From: Methylobacterium aquaticum
GTDB taxonomy: Bacteria; Pseudomonadota; Alphaproteobacteria; Rhizobiales; Beijerinckiaceae
Assembly: GCF_016804325.1 (NCBI RefSeq)
Contig: NZ_CP043627.1
Location: forward strand, 3,237,001-3,301,000
Length of the DNA stretch: 64,000 nt
Reading direction: 5' to 3'
In this document: positions 45,897-54,183 of the stretch, in pieces
Layout: the number at the start of each line of letters is the position of its first letter
Position numbering within the stretch: the stretch's first letter is position 1
Made by a program: the position numbers and the translations under genes
Notes under the pieces: model-generated
What the model saw: only the letters and a program-made list of their open reading frames with translations
Databases searched by the model: none
What the model was told of the DNA's origin: nothing

Positions 45897-46818
45897 GGCG
45901 CGAGGGTTCCGAGGTAGCGGCGGGCGACCGCCTCCGGGGTGTCGCCCTCCACCGCCACCTCGGCGTTCAGCCGCCGCAGGGTCGGGAGGTCGAGGCCGGA
46001 AAAGAGGCGATCGAGGGCGGGAGCGATCTCCGGGTGACGGTCGAGGACGGGCGTGCGGATCACCGGTGCGGGCTCGTAGACGATCTGCGCGCCGGCCGGA
46101 TCGCTCATCACCGTGACGTCGAGGGCCGCGATCGCCCCGTCGGTGCCGTAGACCATGCCGGCATTGACCCCGCTGATGCCCTGCGCCGCCGCCCGCAACG
46201 TGACGGCGGTATCGCCGCCCGGCAGCATCACGATCCGCTCCCGCGGCATCACGAAATCGTAAGCGCGCTCGAAGGACGGCAGGGCCGCCGGGCTCTCCAC
46301 GAACTCCGCCGAGGCGCAGAGCTCGATCAGGCCGCGCCGGACGGCGCCGGCGAAATCCGCCATCGTGGCGAGGCGCTCGGCCCGGGCGAGGCTGCCCTGC
46401 ACGGCGATCTGCCAGGTGTTGTTGGCGGGCGCCGCCTTGAGCCAGGTGAGGCCGTTCTTCGCATCGAAGGCCTTCGCCGCCGCGTAGGCGCTCTCGGCCC
46501 GGCGCCAGACCGGATCGGCATCGGTGCCGGAGAAGAAGGCGGCATTGCCGGTATATTCCGGGTAGAGGTCGATCTCGCCGGCGGTCAGCGCGGTGCGGAC
46601 GATGCGGGTCGGCCCGAGCTGGAGCCGCGCCGTCACCGGGACGCCGAGCCGCCGCAGCACCATCGCGATCAGGTGGCCGAGCAGGGCGCCCTCGCCGTCG
46701 ACCTTCGAGGCCACGGAAACCGGCCGGTCGGCCCGCGCCGTCGTGGACGCGAGGGCGAGCCCCCTGCGATCAGGGCTCGCCGATTCAAGGGGTGGGGAGT
46801 ATCGTGGTGCCGCTGCAT
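45893..46818 (-). pseudogene. OsmF/YehZ-like osmoprotectant-binding protein, frameshifted in the signal peptide
   Basis: The mature domain (from about 46774 down) is a full periplasmic binding protein of the glycine-betaine/choline family: VASKVDGEGALLGHLIAMVLRRLG, LTAGEIDLYPEYTGNA, ANNTWQIAV, INAGMVYGTDGAI-like segment. The signal peptide is split: NRRALIAGG lies in the frame of ATG 46818 and LALASTTARADRPV in the mature frame. One missing base in the C-run at 46760-46764 (G-run on the coding strand) explains it. Otherwise translation would start at GTG 46714 without a signal sequence, which makes no sense for a binding protein. Confidence 0.8.
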
Positions 46819-47009
46819 CGCGTCCCAGGGTCGTGCGCTTGACATGTCTGGCGTTCCGGGCGACGGCTCACCGGCGCAGGTCCTGGCGACCGGCGCGGAC
46901 TCGCATGGGTTGCGGGCGGATGAAACCCCTGACGGTCGAGCGGATGCCGCCACGGCAGGAACAGGTCGGTCGGGCCTCGATACGGGGCGTTGAGGGAAAG
47001 AACTCCGGC

Positions 47010-47396
47010 GTGGGCACGGAAACAAGCGAAGACCTCCTGAACGGTGCCCGCGTCCTCGTGGTGGAGGACGAAGCGGCGATCTCGATGCTGCTGGAGGACA
47101 TGCTGCTCGATTTCGGGTGCGAAGTCGTGGGTCCGGCGGCCCGGCTGAGCAAGGCGCTCGAGATGGCCGAGAGCGAGAGCTTCGTGGTCGCGATCCTCGA
47201 CGTCAACGTCGCCGGCGAGCCGATCTATCCCGTCGCCGAGGCGATCGTGCGCCGCGGCCTGCCGCTGGTCTTCTCGACCGGCTATGGCGGCGCCGGCATC
47301 CGCGAGCCGTTCCGCGATCGTCCGGTGGTGCAGAAGCCGTTCAGCCAGCAGGATCTCAAGCGCACCCTGATCGCCGCGATCGCGGCGGCGCGCTGA
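47010..47396 (+). CDS. Single-domain response regulator (receiver only)
   Basis: 128 aa. A complete receiver domain has acidic pocket Glu19-Asp20, phospho-acceptor Asp64 (AILDVNVAG), switch Thr90 (FSTGYG) and Lys109 (QKPF), and no output domain. GTG 47010 follows GAGGGAAAG; the open frame continues upstream but without conservation. No kinase gene is adjacent, so it is an orphan phospho-relay or adaptor protein. Confidence 0.88.
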   Translation: MGTETSEDLLNGARVLVVEDEAAISMLLEDMLLDFGCEVVGPAARLSKALEMAESESFVVAILDVNVAGEPIYPVAEAIVRRGLPLVFSTGYGGAGIREPFRDRPVVQKPFSQQDLKRTLIAAIAAAR

Positions 47397-47498
47397 GGCA
47401 CGAGCTTCCTCTTTTCCGATCCCGCAGAACCCCGGGCAGTAATTTGCACCTCGTGCGAATTCTGCTCTGTCGGACCCAACGGCGGAATCGATACCCTT

Positions 47499-47640
47499 GC
47501 TGTCATTCCGGGGCCGCGCAGCGGAGCCCGGAATCCAGACGCGCGGAGGGATGAGAGTGAAGCGGGCCGCTACCCGCCTCGTTCTTGACCATCCGCGGTT
47601 CTGGATTCCGGGCTCCGCTACGCGGCCCCGGAATGACAGC
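47499..47640. repeat. Long inverted repeat, family 1, copy c
   Basis: 142 bp. The arms GCTGTCATTCCGGGGCCGCG and their inverse at 47621-47640 are followed inward by AGCGGAGCCCGGAATCCAGA / TCTGGATTCCGGGCTCCGCT. Two divergent half-elements are thus joined by about 55 bp. No gene lies in 47397-47661. Confidence 0.8.
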
Positions 47641-47661
47641 GGGAGTTGGATCCGCCGGCCT

Positions 47662-47877
47662 TCAGCCCGCCACCCGCAGCACCGCCGCACCGGCCGGCCG
47701 CTCGGCCGGCTTGCGCGCGTCGGCCGCCTCCTGCGCCTCGACGCGGCGCTTGAACGCGCCCCAGGCCATCAGCGTGCAGCCGCAGCGGTCGCACTGGATC
47801 ATGGCCTCGTCGGTCAGGTCGGCCGGCAGGCGTACCCCCGGCGAGCCGCAGGACTCGCATCCGAAACCGCTGCGCAT
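47662..47877 (-). CDS. Small zinc-ribbon-like protein
   Basis: 71 aa. Two CxxC pairs (CESC at 8-11, CDRC at about 29-32) are spaced as in a zinc ribbon. An amphipathic helix (WGAFKRRVEAQEAADARK) and a disordered tail follow. ATG 47877 is preceded by GAGGGGGG. No named family recognised; possibly nucleic-acid or protein binding. It lies downstream of yraN on the same strand, with 91 bp between. Confidence 0.7.
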   Translation of the reverse strand: MRSGFGCESCGSPGVRLPADLTDEAMIQCDRCGCTLMAWGAFKRRVEAQEAADARKPAERPAGAAVLRVAG

Positions 47878-47968
47878 CGTGTGACCCCCCTCATCTCCGG
47901 CACCATCGCGATTGCAAGCGTAAGCATGCTGCGCTGCACGCAAGATGAACGCAATCGCAAAATCCGAA

Positions 47969-48355
47969 TCAGGGGTCCATCGTCAGGTCGAAGGCCGAGA
48001 CGACGTGGCGGGGCCAGCGCCGCGGCGCCACGAACACCGCGTCGGCCCGCAGGGTGAGGGCGGCGCTCCACGGCTCCCGGGCGATCCAGGCCCGGACGGC
48101 GCGGGAGAACAGGCGGCGCTTGCGGGCGTCGATCGACACGGAGGCCTGTTCCAGGGTCGGGCGCGCCTTGACCTCCACGAAGGCGACGACGGAACCGCGG
48201 CGCACGATCAGGTCGATCTCGCCGCCGCCGATCGAGACCCGCCAGGCCAGCGGCCGGTAGCCCTTGAGCAGGAGGGCGAAGGCCGCCAGCCACTCGGCCC
48301 GCCGGCCGCGGGCGAGATGGAGGCGGCGGCGGGTCGCATCACGCGTCGCCGGCAT
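47969..48355 (-). CDS. yraN: YraN family (UPF0102) endonuclease-like protein
   Basis: 128 aa. The PD-(D/E)XK-like core [24 protein letters not shown] carries conserved acids and Lys. Related to Holliday-junction-resolvase folds; biochemical role unproven. It overlaps the end of rsmI by 17 bp and keeps the conserved rsmI-yraN neighbourhood. Confidence 0.92.
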   Translation of the reverse strand: MPATRDATRRRLHLARGRRAEWLAAFALLLKGYRPLAWRVSIGGGEIDLIVRRGSVVAFVEVKARPTLEQASVSIDARKRRLFSRAVRAWIAREPWSAALTLRADAVFVAPRRWPRHVVSAFDLTMDP

Positions 48356-49304
48356 CGTCGGCGCGGCGGGCGAGCACCAGGGCGCGGGCATAGACATCGC
48401 GCCGCCTCACACCGGTCTCGTCGGCGACGAGGCTGGCGGCGTCCTTGATCGAGTGGCGGGCGAGCGCGGCTTCGATCCGGGCATCGAGGTCGGCATCGTG
48501 CTCCGGGCCCGGCGCGTCCTCGGGCGCGGTGCCGATCACCACCACCACCTCGCCCTTCGGCGGGCCGGAGGCGGCGTAGTCGGCGGCGAGCCCCGCGAGG
48601 TCGCCCCGCCGCACGGTCTCGAACAGCTTGGTCAGTTCGCGCGCCACCGCGGCGGGGCGGGTGCCGCCCAGCACGTCCGCGGCGTCGGCCAGCATCTCCG
48701 GCAGGCGGTGGGGCGCCTCGAACAGCACCAGGGTGCCGGGGATGCCGGCGAGCACGCCTAAGCGGTTGCGCCGCGCCCCGCTCTTCTGCGGCAGGAAGCC
48801 CTCGAAGAAGAAACGGTCGGTCGGCAGGCCCGCGGCGACGAGCGCGGTGATCGCCGCCGAGGGGCCGGGGATCGGGGTGACGGACAAGCCCGCCTCGATC
48901 GCCGCCTGAACCAGCTTGAAGCCGGGATCCGAGACCAGCGGCGTGCCGGCATCCGAGACCAGGGCCAGGGCCTCGCCGTCCCTGATGCGGGCGATCATCC
49001 GCTCGCGCACCCCCTCCCCCGAATGCTCGTGATAGGCGACGAGCGGCGTGGTGATGCCGTAATGGGCCAGCAGCGTGCGGGTGACCCGGGTGTCCTCCGC
49101 CAGCACCGCGTCGGCGGCGGCGAGCGTCGAGAGCGCCCGGAAGGTCACGTCCTTCAGGTTGCCGATCGGCGTCGCCACGACGTGCAGGCCGGGGGACAGG
49201 GGCTCGGCCTCGGCGGCGAGGCCGAAGGCGGTGTAGACGGCCGGGCCCCGGCCGGACGCGCGGTCCGGGGAACGGCGGCGGGTATCGTCGCTGCGCTGGG
49301 TCAT
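48339..49304 (-). CDS. rsmI: 16S rRNA (cytidine1402-2'-O)-methyltransferase
   Basis: 321 aa. SAM-dependent tetrapyrrole-methylase fold: [50 protein letters not shown] and [15 protein letters not shown]. It modifies C1402 in the decoding centre. ATG 49304 adds about 38 residues before the conserved core; an internal start is possible. Divergent from the LpoA-like gene, as in E. coli (rsmI / lpoA-yraN), although yraN is here on the rsmI side. Confidence 0.95.
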   Translation of the reverse strand: MTQRSDDTRRRSPDRASGRGPAVYTAFGLAAEAEPLSPGLHVVATPIGNLKDVTFRALSTLAAADAVLAEDTRVTRTLLAHYGITTPLVAYHEHSGEGVRERMIARIRDGEALALVSDAGTPLVSDPGFKLVQAAIEAGLSVTPIPGPSAAITALVAAGLPTDRFFFEGFLPQKSGARRNRLGVLAGIPGTLVLFEAPHRLPEMLADAADVLGGTRPAAVARELTKLFETVRRGDLAGLAADYAASGPPKGEVVVVIGTAPEDAPGPEHDADLDARIEAALARHSIKDAASLVADETGVRRRDVYARALVLARRADDAGDA

Positions 49305-49464
49305 CGCCGCCACTTTGCCACGTCTCGGCCCCGGGGCGCCATGGCGCGGCGAACGGGAGCGGTCGTTTACTTTTCGCCGGCAGACTTTATGCACCGGGCA
49401 CGGATGTTGCTGCCGGGTTGCCGTCGCCGCGTCGCGCTGCGGGGCCGGATCGGGGGATTGGGCG

Positions 49465-50670
49465 ATGGGGGGCATCGGCCTTCGGACTCTGAGACGTTTC
49501 GGGCGGGGCGCCATCGTGCTCGCCGGCCTGTCGGGGCTCGCCGCCTGCGGCGGGGTCGACAGCCCGGTCGTCGCCACCCGCACCGCACCGGTGGAGGCGC
49601 CGGCCCCGGCGGGCGACGGGACGGTGCTCGGCACCGGCAGCGTCAAGGTGGCGCTGATCCTGCCGCTCTCGGGGCCCGGCGCGGCGGTCGGCGCGAGCCT
49701 GCGCAACGCCGCCGACATGGCGCTCCAGGAATCGCAGAGCCCCGACCTGACGCTGCTGGTGAAGGACGACCGCGGCACGCCGGACGGCGCCCGGGAGGCC
49801 GCGGCCGCGGCCATCGCCGAGGGGGCGGAACTGGTCATCGGTCCGCTCTTCGCCGCCACGGTGCAATCGGCCGCCGCCACGGTGCGGCCCACCGGCAAGC
49901 CGGTCATCGCCTTCTCGACCGATGCCAGCGTGGCGGCGCGCGGCGTCTACCTGCTGAGCTTCCTGCCGCAGACCGAGGTCGACCGGATCATCGACCAGAC
50001 CACCGCGGCGGGGCGGCGCTCCTTCGCGGCCCTGATTCCCGAGACGGTCTACGGCAACGTCGTCGAGGCGCAGTTCCGCGAGGCGGTGGCCCGCCGCGGC
50101 GGCCGCGTGGTGGCGATCGAGCGCTATGCCGCCGGGAACCCCGCCACCGCGATCGGGCGCCTCGCCCCGCTGATCGCCGGGCCTGCGCCCCAGGCCGATG
50201 CCCTCTTCCTGCCCGACACGCCGGAGGGCTTGAGCGCGGCCGGCGCGGCGCTCGCCCGCGCCGGCTTCAACCCGGCCCGGGTCAAGCCGGTCGGCACCTC
50301 GGTCTGGAACGACGCCCGCGTGTTCGCGCTGCCGGCCTTCCAGGGCGGCTGGTTCGCCGCCAGCGATCCGGCGGGCTTCGCCGGATTCAGCCAGCGCTAC
50401 CGGGCGCGGTTCGGGTCGGACCCGGTGCGGGTCGCCACCCTGTCCTTCGATGCGGTCTCCCTCGCCGCGGCCTTGAACCGGCAATACGGCTCGCAGCGCT
50501 TCGCCGACGCGACGCTCACCAATCCGTCGGGCTTCGCGGGGGTCGACGGCACCTTCCGGTTCCGCCCCGAGGGCATCAGCGACCGGACGCTCGCGGTGTT
50601 CGAGATCCGCACCGGGGGCACGACGATCGTCAGCCCGGCGCCGCGGGCGCTCGGGCCGTCGGGGACGTGA
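49465..50670 (+). CDS. LpoA-like penicillin-binding protein activator (lipoprotein)
   Basis: 401 aa. The lipoprotein signal peptide has lipobox LSGLAAC (Cys28). A Pro/Ala linker follows, then a type 1 periplasmic-binding fold (KVALILPLSGPGAAVGASLRNAADMAL; GAELVIGPLFAATV; GGWFAASDPAGFAGFSQRYRARFG). Only the LpoA C-terminal-domain equivalent is present; the TPR-like N-terminal domain of E. coli LpoA is absent, as is usual outside gammaproteobacteria. ATG 49465 is placed directly before the signal peptide. Activation of a class A PBP is inferred. Confidence 0.85.
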   Translation: MGGIGLRTLRRFGRGAIVLAGLSGLAACGGVDSPVVATRTAPVEAPAPAGDGTVLGTGSVKVALILPLSGPGAAVGASLRNAADMALQESQSPDLTLLVKDDRGTPDGAREAAAAAIAEGAELVIGPLFAATVQSAAATVRPTGKPVIAFSTDASVAARGVYLLSFLPQTEVDRIIDQTTAAGRRSFAALIPETVYGNVVEAQFREAVARRGGRVVAIERYAAGNPATAIGRLAPLIAGPAPQADALFLPDTPEGLSAAGAALARAGFNPARVKPVGTSVWNDARVFALPAFQGGWFAASDPAGFAGFSQRYRARFGSDPVRVATLSFDAVSLAAALNRQYGSQRFADATLTNPSGFAGVDGTFRFRPEGISDRTLAVFEIRTGGTTIVSPAPRALGPSGT

Positions 50671-50705
50671 GCGGGGGCGGTTCGATCCGCCTCTACAAAT
50701 ATAAA

Positions 50706-50759
50706 ACCCTCCGCGTCATTCCGGGCCGCGAAAGCGGAGCCCGGAATGACGCGGAGGGT
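50706..50759. repeat. Palindromic repeat, family 1, copy d
   Basis: 54 bp with perfect 20-base arms ACCCTCCGCGTCATTCCGGG and the inverse. The loop is CCGCGAAAGCGGAG. The flank GGGTGTCA is shared with copy a at 3804-3875. It lies between the converging LpoA-like and PPOX genes. Confidence 0.85.
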
Positions 50760-50868
50760 GTCAGGACTGTCGATCAGGTCAGACAGGCTCTGATGGACAA
50801 TCAGTCTCGAACCGCCTCGCAGGATACGACCAGGACGGGACGATCCGCCGACGCCCCCGACCTGATCC

Positions 50869-51480
50869 TCAATACAGGCGCGTCCGATACGACTCGTCCA
50901 TCAGCCGCTCGGCCTCGGGCACGCCGATCGCCCCGGTCTGCTCGGCGAGCACCCGGCCGAGGCTCGGGAAGCTGTCGCGCGGCACCTGGGCCGCGGGGTC
51001 CCAGAGCTTGGCCCGCATCACCGCCTTCCCGCAATGGAAGAACACCTCCCGCACCGCGACGACGAGCCCGGTGGTCGGCACCTTGCCCTGCGCGGCGAGG
51101 GGCGCCAGCAGGGCGGGATCGGTGCTGAGGCGGGCGGTGCCGTTGACCCGCAGGGTCTCGGTGATGCCGGGCACGAGGAAGATCAGGCCGATGCCCGGCG
51201 CGGCGAGCAGGTTGCCGAAGCTGTCGGCACGGTTGTTGCCGCGCCGGTCCGGGATCAGCAGGGTGGCGTCGTCGAGCACCTGCACGAAGCCCGGCGCATC
51301 GCCGCGCGGGCTCGCATCGGCGCGGCCCTCGCCGTCGGCGGTGGCGACCACCAGGAACGGCGAGAGCGCGACGAAGGCGCGGGCATGCCGGTCGAGGCGG
51401 GCCTGGACCTTGCCCTCGGCCAGGCGGCTCACCGGGCCCATATGCTCGCGCAGGGCGTCCGCGTCGCGAATCTCGTCCAT
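50869..51480 (-). CDS. Pyridoxamine 5'-phosphate oxidase-family flavoprotein (MSMEG_1061 type)
   Basis: 203 aa. Split-barrel FMN/F420-binding fold with FVALSPFLVVATADGEGRADASPRGDAPGFVQV and LLIPDRRGNNRADSFGNLL. The C-terminal segment VFFHCGKAVMRAKLW is typical of the subfamily. Substrate unknown; probably a flavin-dependent reductase. It is not the PdxH of vitamin B6 synthesis. A short direct repeat (CATGAGAGTGCC, two copies at about 51522-51546) lies upstream. Confidence 0.87.
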   Translation of the reverse strand: MDEIRDADALREHMGPVSRLAEGKVQARLDRHARAFVALSPFLVVATADGEGRADASPRGDAPGFVQVLDDATLLIPDRRGNNRADSFGNLLAAPGIGLIFLVPGITETLRVNGTARLSTDPALLAPLAAQGKVPTTGLVVAVREVFFHCGKAVMRAKLWDPAAQVPRDSFPSLGRVLAEQTGAIGVPEAERLMDESYRTRLY

Positions 51481-51607
51481 TCTCGCCTCGTCTCACCGCT
51501 GCGGCGTCCGGCCGGCGGGCCCCATGAGAGTGCCCCATGAGAGTGCCGGGTGAACGGGACGCAGAGCCGCCCTATCTCCTCCCGAGGGTGAGGGGTCCGG
51601 GCGGTCG

Positions 51608-52402
51608 ATGCAAGCGATGAGAGCTCTCGGCGTTGCCGTCCTCCTGACCCTCCTCGGCCAGCCGGCCGCGGCCGGGCTGACGCAGAAGGACCTGTCGGGC
51701 GTCGGGCTGGCGCCGCCCCCCGGCGCGCGGGCGCCCCTCGATGCCGCCTTCACCGATACCGCCGACGGACGGGGCGTGACGCTCGGGCAGGCGCTGGCCG
51801 GGCGCCCGACCCTGCTGCTGCCCCTCGACTATGCCTGCCGCAACGTCTGCGACCCGATGCTCAGCCTCGCCGGCACGGCGCTCGCCGCCACCGGCCTCGC
51901 CCCGGGTGCGGATTACCGGCTGGTGACGCTGGGCTTCAATCCACGCGCCGATGCCGCCACCGCCCGCGCGATGGTGACCGGTCAGCTGGGCCAGGGGCCG
52001 CTCCTCGCCAGTGCCGCGGTGCTCAGCGGGACGCCGGGATCGGTCGCGGCGGTGACGCGGGCCCTCGGCTATGCCTACGCCTACGACCGGGACACCGACA
52101 CCTACGCCCATCCGGCCGGCGCCCTGGTGCTGGCCGGCGACGGCCGGGTCGCCCGCGTGCTGTCGCCGCTGGCGATGACCGGCCGCGACCTGCGCCTCGC
52201 CCTGGTCGAGGCCGGCGAGGGTCGGGTCGGCGCCCTCTCCGACCGCCTGATTCTGCTCTGCTACGGCTACGATCCGCAGACGGGGGTCTATACGCCGCTG
52301 ATCCGCCGCATCCTCGCGGCGTCCGGCGTCGTGACGATCCTGGGCATCGGTCTCCTGGTGCTGGGGCTGCACCGGCGCTCGCGTCGGGACCATCCGGCGT
52401 GA
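51608..52402 (+). CDS. SCO1/SenC-like thioredoxin-fold protein
   Basis: 264 aa. Signal peptide at about 1-22. Thioredoxin-like domain with the copper/redox motif CRNVC (Cys77, Cys81) and a later His in TYAHPAGALVL that can complete a copper site. One C-terminal membrane helix (about 233-255) is followed by an Arg-rich tail. SCO proteins deliver copper to or reduce cytochrome oxidase CuA. The C-terminal anchor is unusual, since most SCO proteins are N-terminally anchored. No oxidase gene is nearby. Confidence 0.82.
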   Translation: MQAMRALGVAVLLTLLGQPAAAGLTQKDLSGVGLAPPPGARAPLDAAFTDTADGRGVTLGQALAGRPTLLLPLDYACRNVCDPMLSLAGTALAATGLAPGADYRLVTLGFNPRADAATARAMVTGQLGQGPLLASAAVLSGTPGSVAAVTRALGYAYAYDRDTDTYAHPAGALVLAGDGRVARVLSPLAMTGRDLRLALVEAGEGRVGALSDRLILLCYGYDPQTGVYTPLIRRILAASGVVTILGIGLLVLGLHRRSRRDHPA

Positions 52403-52484
52403 CCACCACGAGACCGACCGGTGCGCCGGCCGTAAGAATGCCGCGTCGCCGAATCGGGACGGGCGCGGAGAAATCGAGAGACAG

Positions 52485-53318
52485 ATGGCCATCCCCCTCA
52501 CGCTCACCGTGGCGCCGAACGGCGCCCGCCGCACCAAGGCCGACCATCCCGCCCTGCCGATCGAGCCGCGGGAGATCGGCCTGGAGGCCGCCCGCTGCCG
52601 CGAGGCCGGCGCCGCGATGATCCATCTGCACGTGCGCGATGCGGAAGCGCGCCACACCCTCGACCTCGACCGCTACCGCGCGGCCCTGGCGGCGGTGCGC
52701 CGCGAGGCGGGGCCGGAGATGATCTGCCAGGTCACCACCGAGGCGGTCGGCCTCTACAGCCCGGCCGAGCAGATGGCGGCGATGCGGGCTTTGAAGCCCG
52801 AGGCGTTCTCGGTCGCCCTGCGCGAGCTCTTCGCCGAGCCGGAGGACGAGGGCGCCGCCGCCGCCTTCCTGGCCGAGCAGGCCCGGGCCGGGGTCATGGT
52901 GCAGCACATCCTGTACGATGCGGGCGACGTCACCCGCTTCCAGGGCCTGGCGGCGCGGGGGCTGATCCCGCTCGACCGGGCGAGCGTGCTGTTCGTGCTC
53001 GGCCGCTACGCCGTCGGCCAGCGCTCGGACCCCGCCGACCTGCTGCCCTTCCTCACCGCCTGGAATTCCGAGCACCACCTCGATTTACCCTGGGCGCTCT
53101 GCGCCTTCGGCCCGCGGGAGGCCGCCTGCCTGATCGCCGCGGCGGCGCTCGGCGGGCATGCGCGGGTCGGGTTCGAGAACAACCTGTGGCGGCCGGACGG
53201 GAGCCTGGCACCGGACAACGCCGCGCAGGTCGCGGGGCTTGCGGCCCTGGCCCGGACCATCGGGATCGCCGTCGCCACGCCGGAGCAGGCCCGGGCGCTG
53301 TTCGGCGGAGAGAATTAG
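52485..53318 (+). CDS. BKACE-family 3-keto acid cleavage enzyme
   Basis: 277 aa TIM-barrel enzyme of PF05853 (3-keto-5-aminohexanoate cleavage type). It condenses a beta-keto acid with acetyl-CoA to give a CoA ester and acetoacetate. Zinc ligands in MIHLHVRD, the substrate segment ICQVTTEAVG, and RVGFENNLW near the C-terminus are present. The family has many substrates (carnitine, lysine fermentation and others); no neighbour points to one. It starts 82 bp after the SCO-like gene. Confidence 0.88.
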   Translation: MAIPLTLTVAPNGARRTKADHPALPIEPREIGLEAARCREAGAAMIHLHVRDAEARHTLDLDRYRAALAAVRREAGPEMICQVTTEAVGLYSPAEQMAAMRALKPEAFSVALRELFAEPEDEGAAAAFLAEQARAGVMVQHILYDAGDVTRFQGLAARGLIPLDRASVLFVLGRYAVGQRSDPADLLPFLTAWNSEHHLDLPWALCAFGPREAACLIAAAALGGHARVGFENNLWRPDGSLAPDNAAQVAGLAALARTIGIAVATPEQARALFGGEN

Positions 53319-53336
53319 AAGGGCGCGATCCTCAAA

Positions 53337-53370
53337 GAAAAAGGCCGCGCCCCTCGCGGAGGCGCGGCCG
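53337..53370 (-). terminator. Rho-independent terminator of the phasin gene
   Basis: Minus-strand stem GGCCGCGCC/GGCGCGGCC with an inner CTCCGCGAG loop, then TTTTTCTTTG. It lies about 30 bp after the phasin stop and may also serve the converging BKACE gene. Confidence 0.9.
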
Positions 53371-53400
53371 AAGCCGTGCAGGGAAACGGCGCGGCGCGTC

Positions 53401-53922
53401 TTAGGACGTGGCGTCCTTGGCGGCGTTGGCGGCCTGGTCGGTGGCGCTGCGGGCGGCCTCGGTGCCCTTCTGCATCGCCTGGCGGGCGTGCTCGGCACCC
53501 TGCTGCATGGCGGTGCGGGCCTGCTCGGCGCTCTGCTGCATCGCCTGCTTGGCGTTCTCGGCGCTCTGCTGCATCGCGTTCTGGGCGAGGCCGCCGAACT
53601 CGCGGGCCTGGGTCTGCATGGCGGCGAACTGGCTGCGCACGAACTCGGCCTGGTGCTGCATCGCCTCCTGGACGTCCTTCGAGCGGACGAGCTTCTGGGC
53701 GAGGTCGAACGCGGCGTTCACGTTCTGCTCGGCGAAGGAGAAGCCGCGGGTCGAGGTTTCCTGGGCGTTGGTGCGGGCCATCTCGGCCGAACCCTGAAGC
53801 GTGTCGGCGGTCTTGCGCGCCGCACCGAGGAACGAATCGAACGCCTTGCGGGCCTGCTCGACGCTCTTCTCCGCGAAGTCCCGCATCTCGGTCGGGATCT
53901 CGTAGTTCGGGGTCTGGGTCAT
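53401..53922 (-). CDS. phaP: Phasin family protein (PHA granule-associated)
   Basis: 173 aa, almost wholly helical. The PF09361 core MRDFAEKSVEQARKAFDSFLGAARKTADTL is followed by a C-terminal array of four contiguous 11-residue repeats (AMQQSAENAKQ-type, residues 116-159), ending in a short Ala-rich tail. It coats polyhydroxyalkanoate granules or binds lipids. The ATG follows GAGGAGACG. A TGC/GCA palindrome 59 bp upstream suggests PhaR control. Bounded by a strong terminator. Confidence 0.92.
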   Translation of the reverse strand: MTQTPNYEIPTEMRDFAEKSVEQARKAFDSFLGAARKTADTLQGSAEMARTNAQETSTRGFSFAEQNVNAAFDLAQKLVRSKDVQEAMQHQAEFVRSQFAAMQTQAREFGGLAQNAMQQSAENAKQAMQQSAEQARTAMQQGAEHARQAMQKGTEAARSATDQAANAAKDATS

Positions 53923-53980
53923 GTTCGTCTCCTCGTGTTTGGCGCGACCCGCGGCGCGGTACGCTGCGGGCCCGGCACGT

Positions 53981-53997
53981 ATTGTGCATCGCACAAT
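53981..53997. promoter_or_regulatory. Palindrome ATTGTGC-ATC-GCACAAT upstream of phasin, possible PhaR operator
   Basis: 7-bp perfect arms around ATC, located 59-75 bp before the phasin start. PhaR repressors of alphaproteobacteria bind TGC...GCA palindromes at phasin promoters; assignment to PhaR is inferred from sequence type and position. Confidence 0.55.
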
Positions 53998-54183
53998 AGC
54001 ATGGCGCGAGCGGAATGCCACCTTTTCCGGCAGGCGTTAAGGTTGACGGCAGGATAACGCAGCGACTGCGCATTTCGTGCCGGTGCGGGAAGGTGTCAGT
54101 TGGTTTAAAGCAGGCCGGGTGGGTCGGGTTCTGACAAGAGCCGGGCAAGATTCGGCGGCGGCAGTGGCGCGCGGGGAGAGGCA

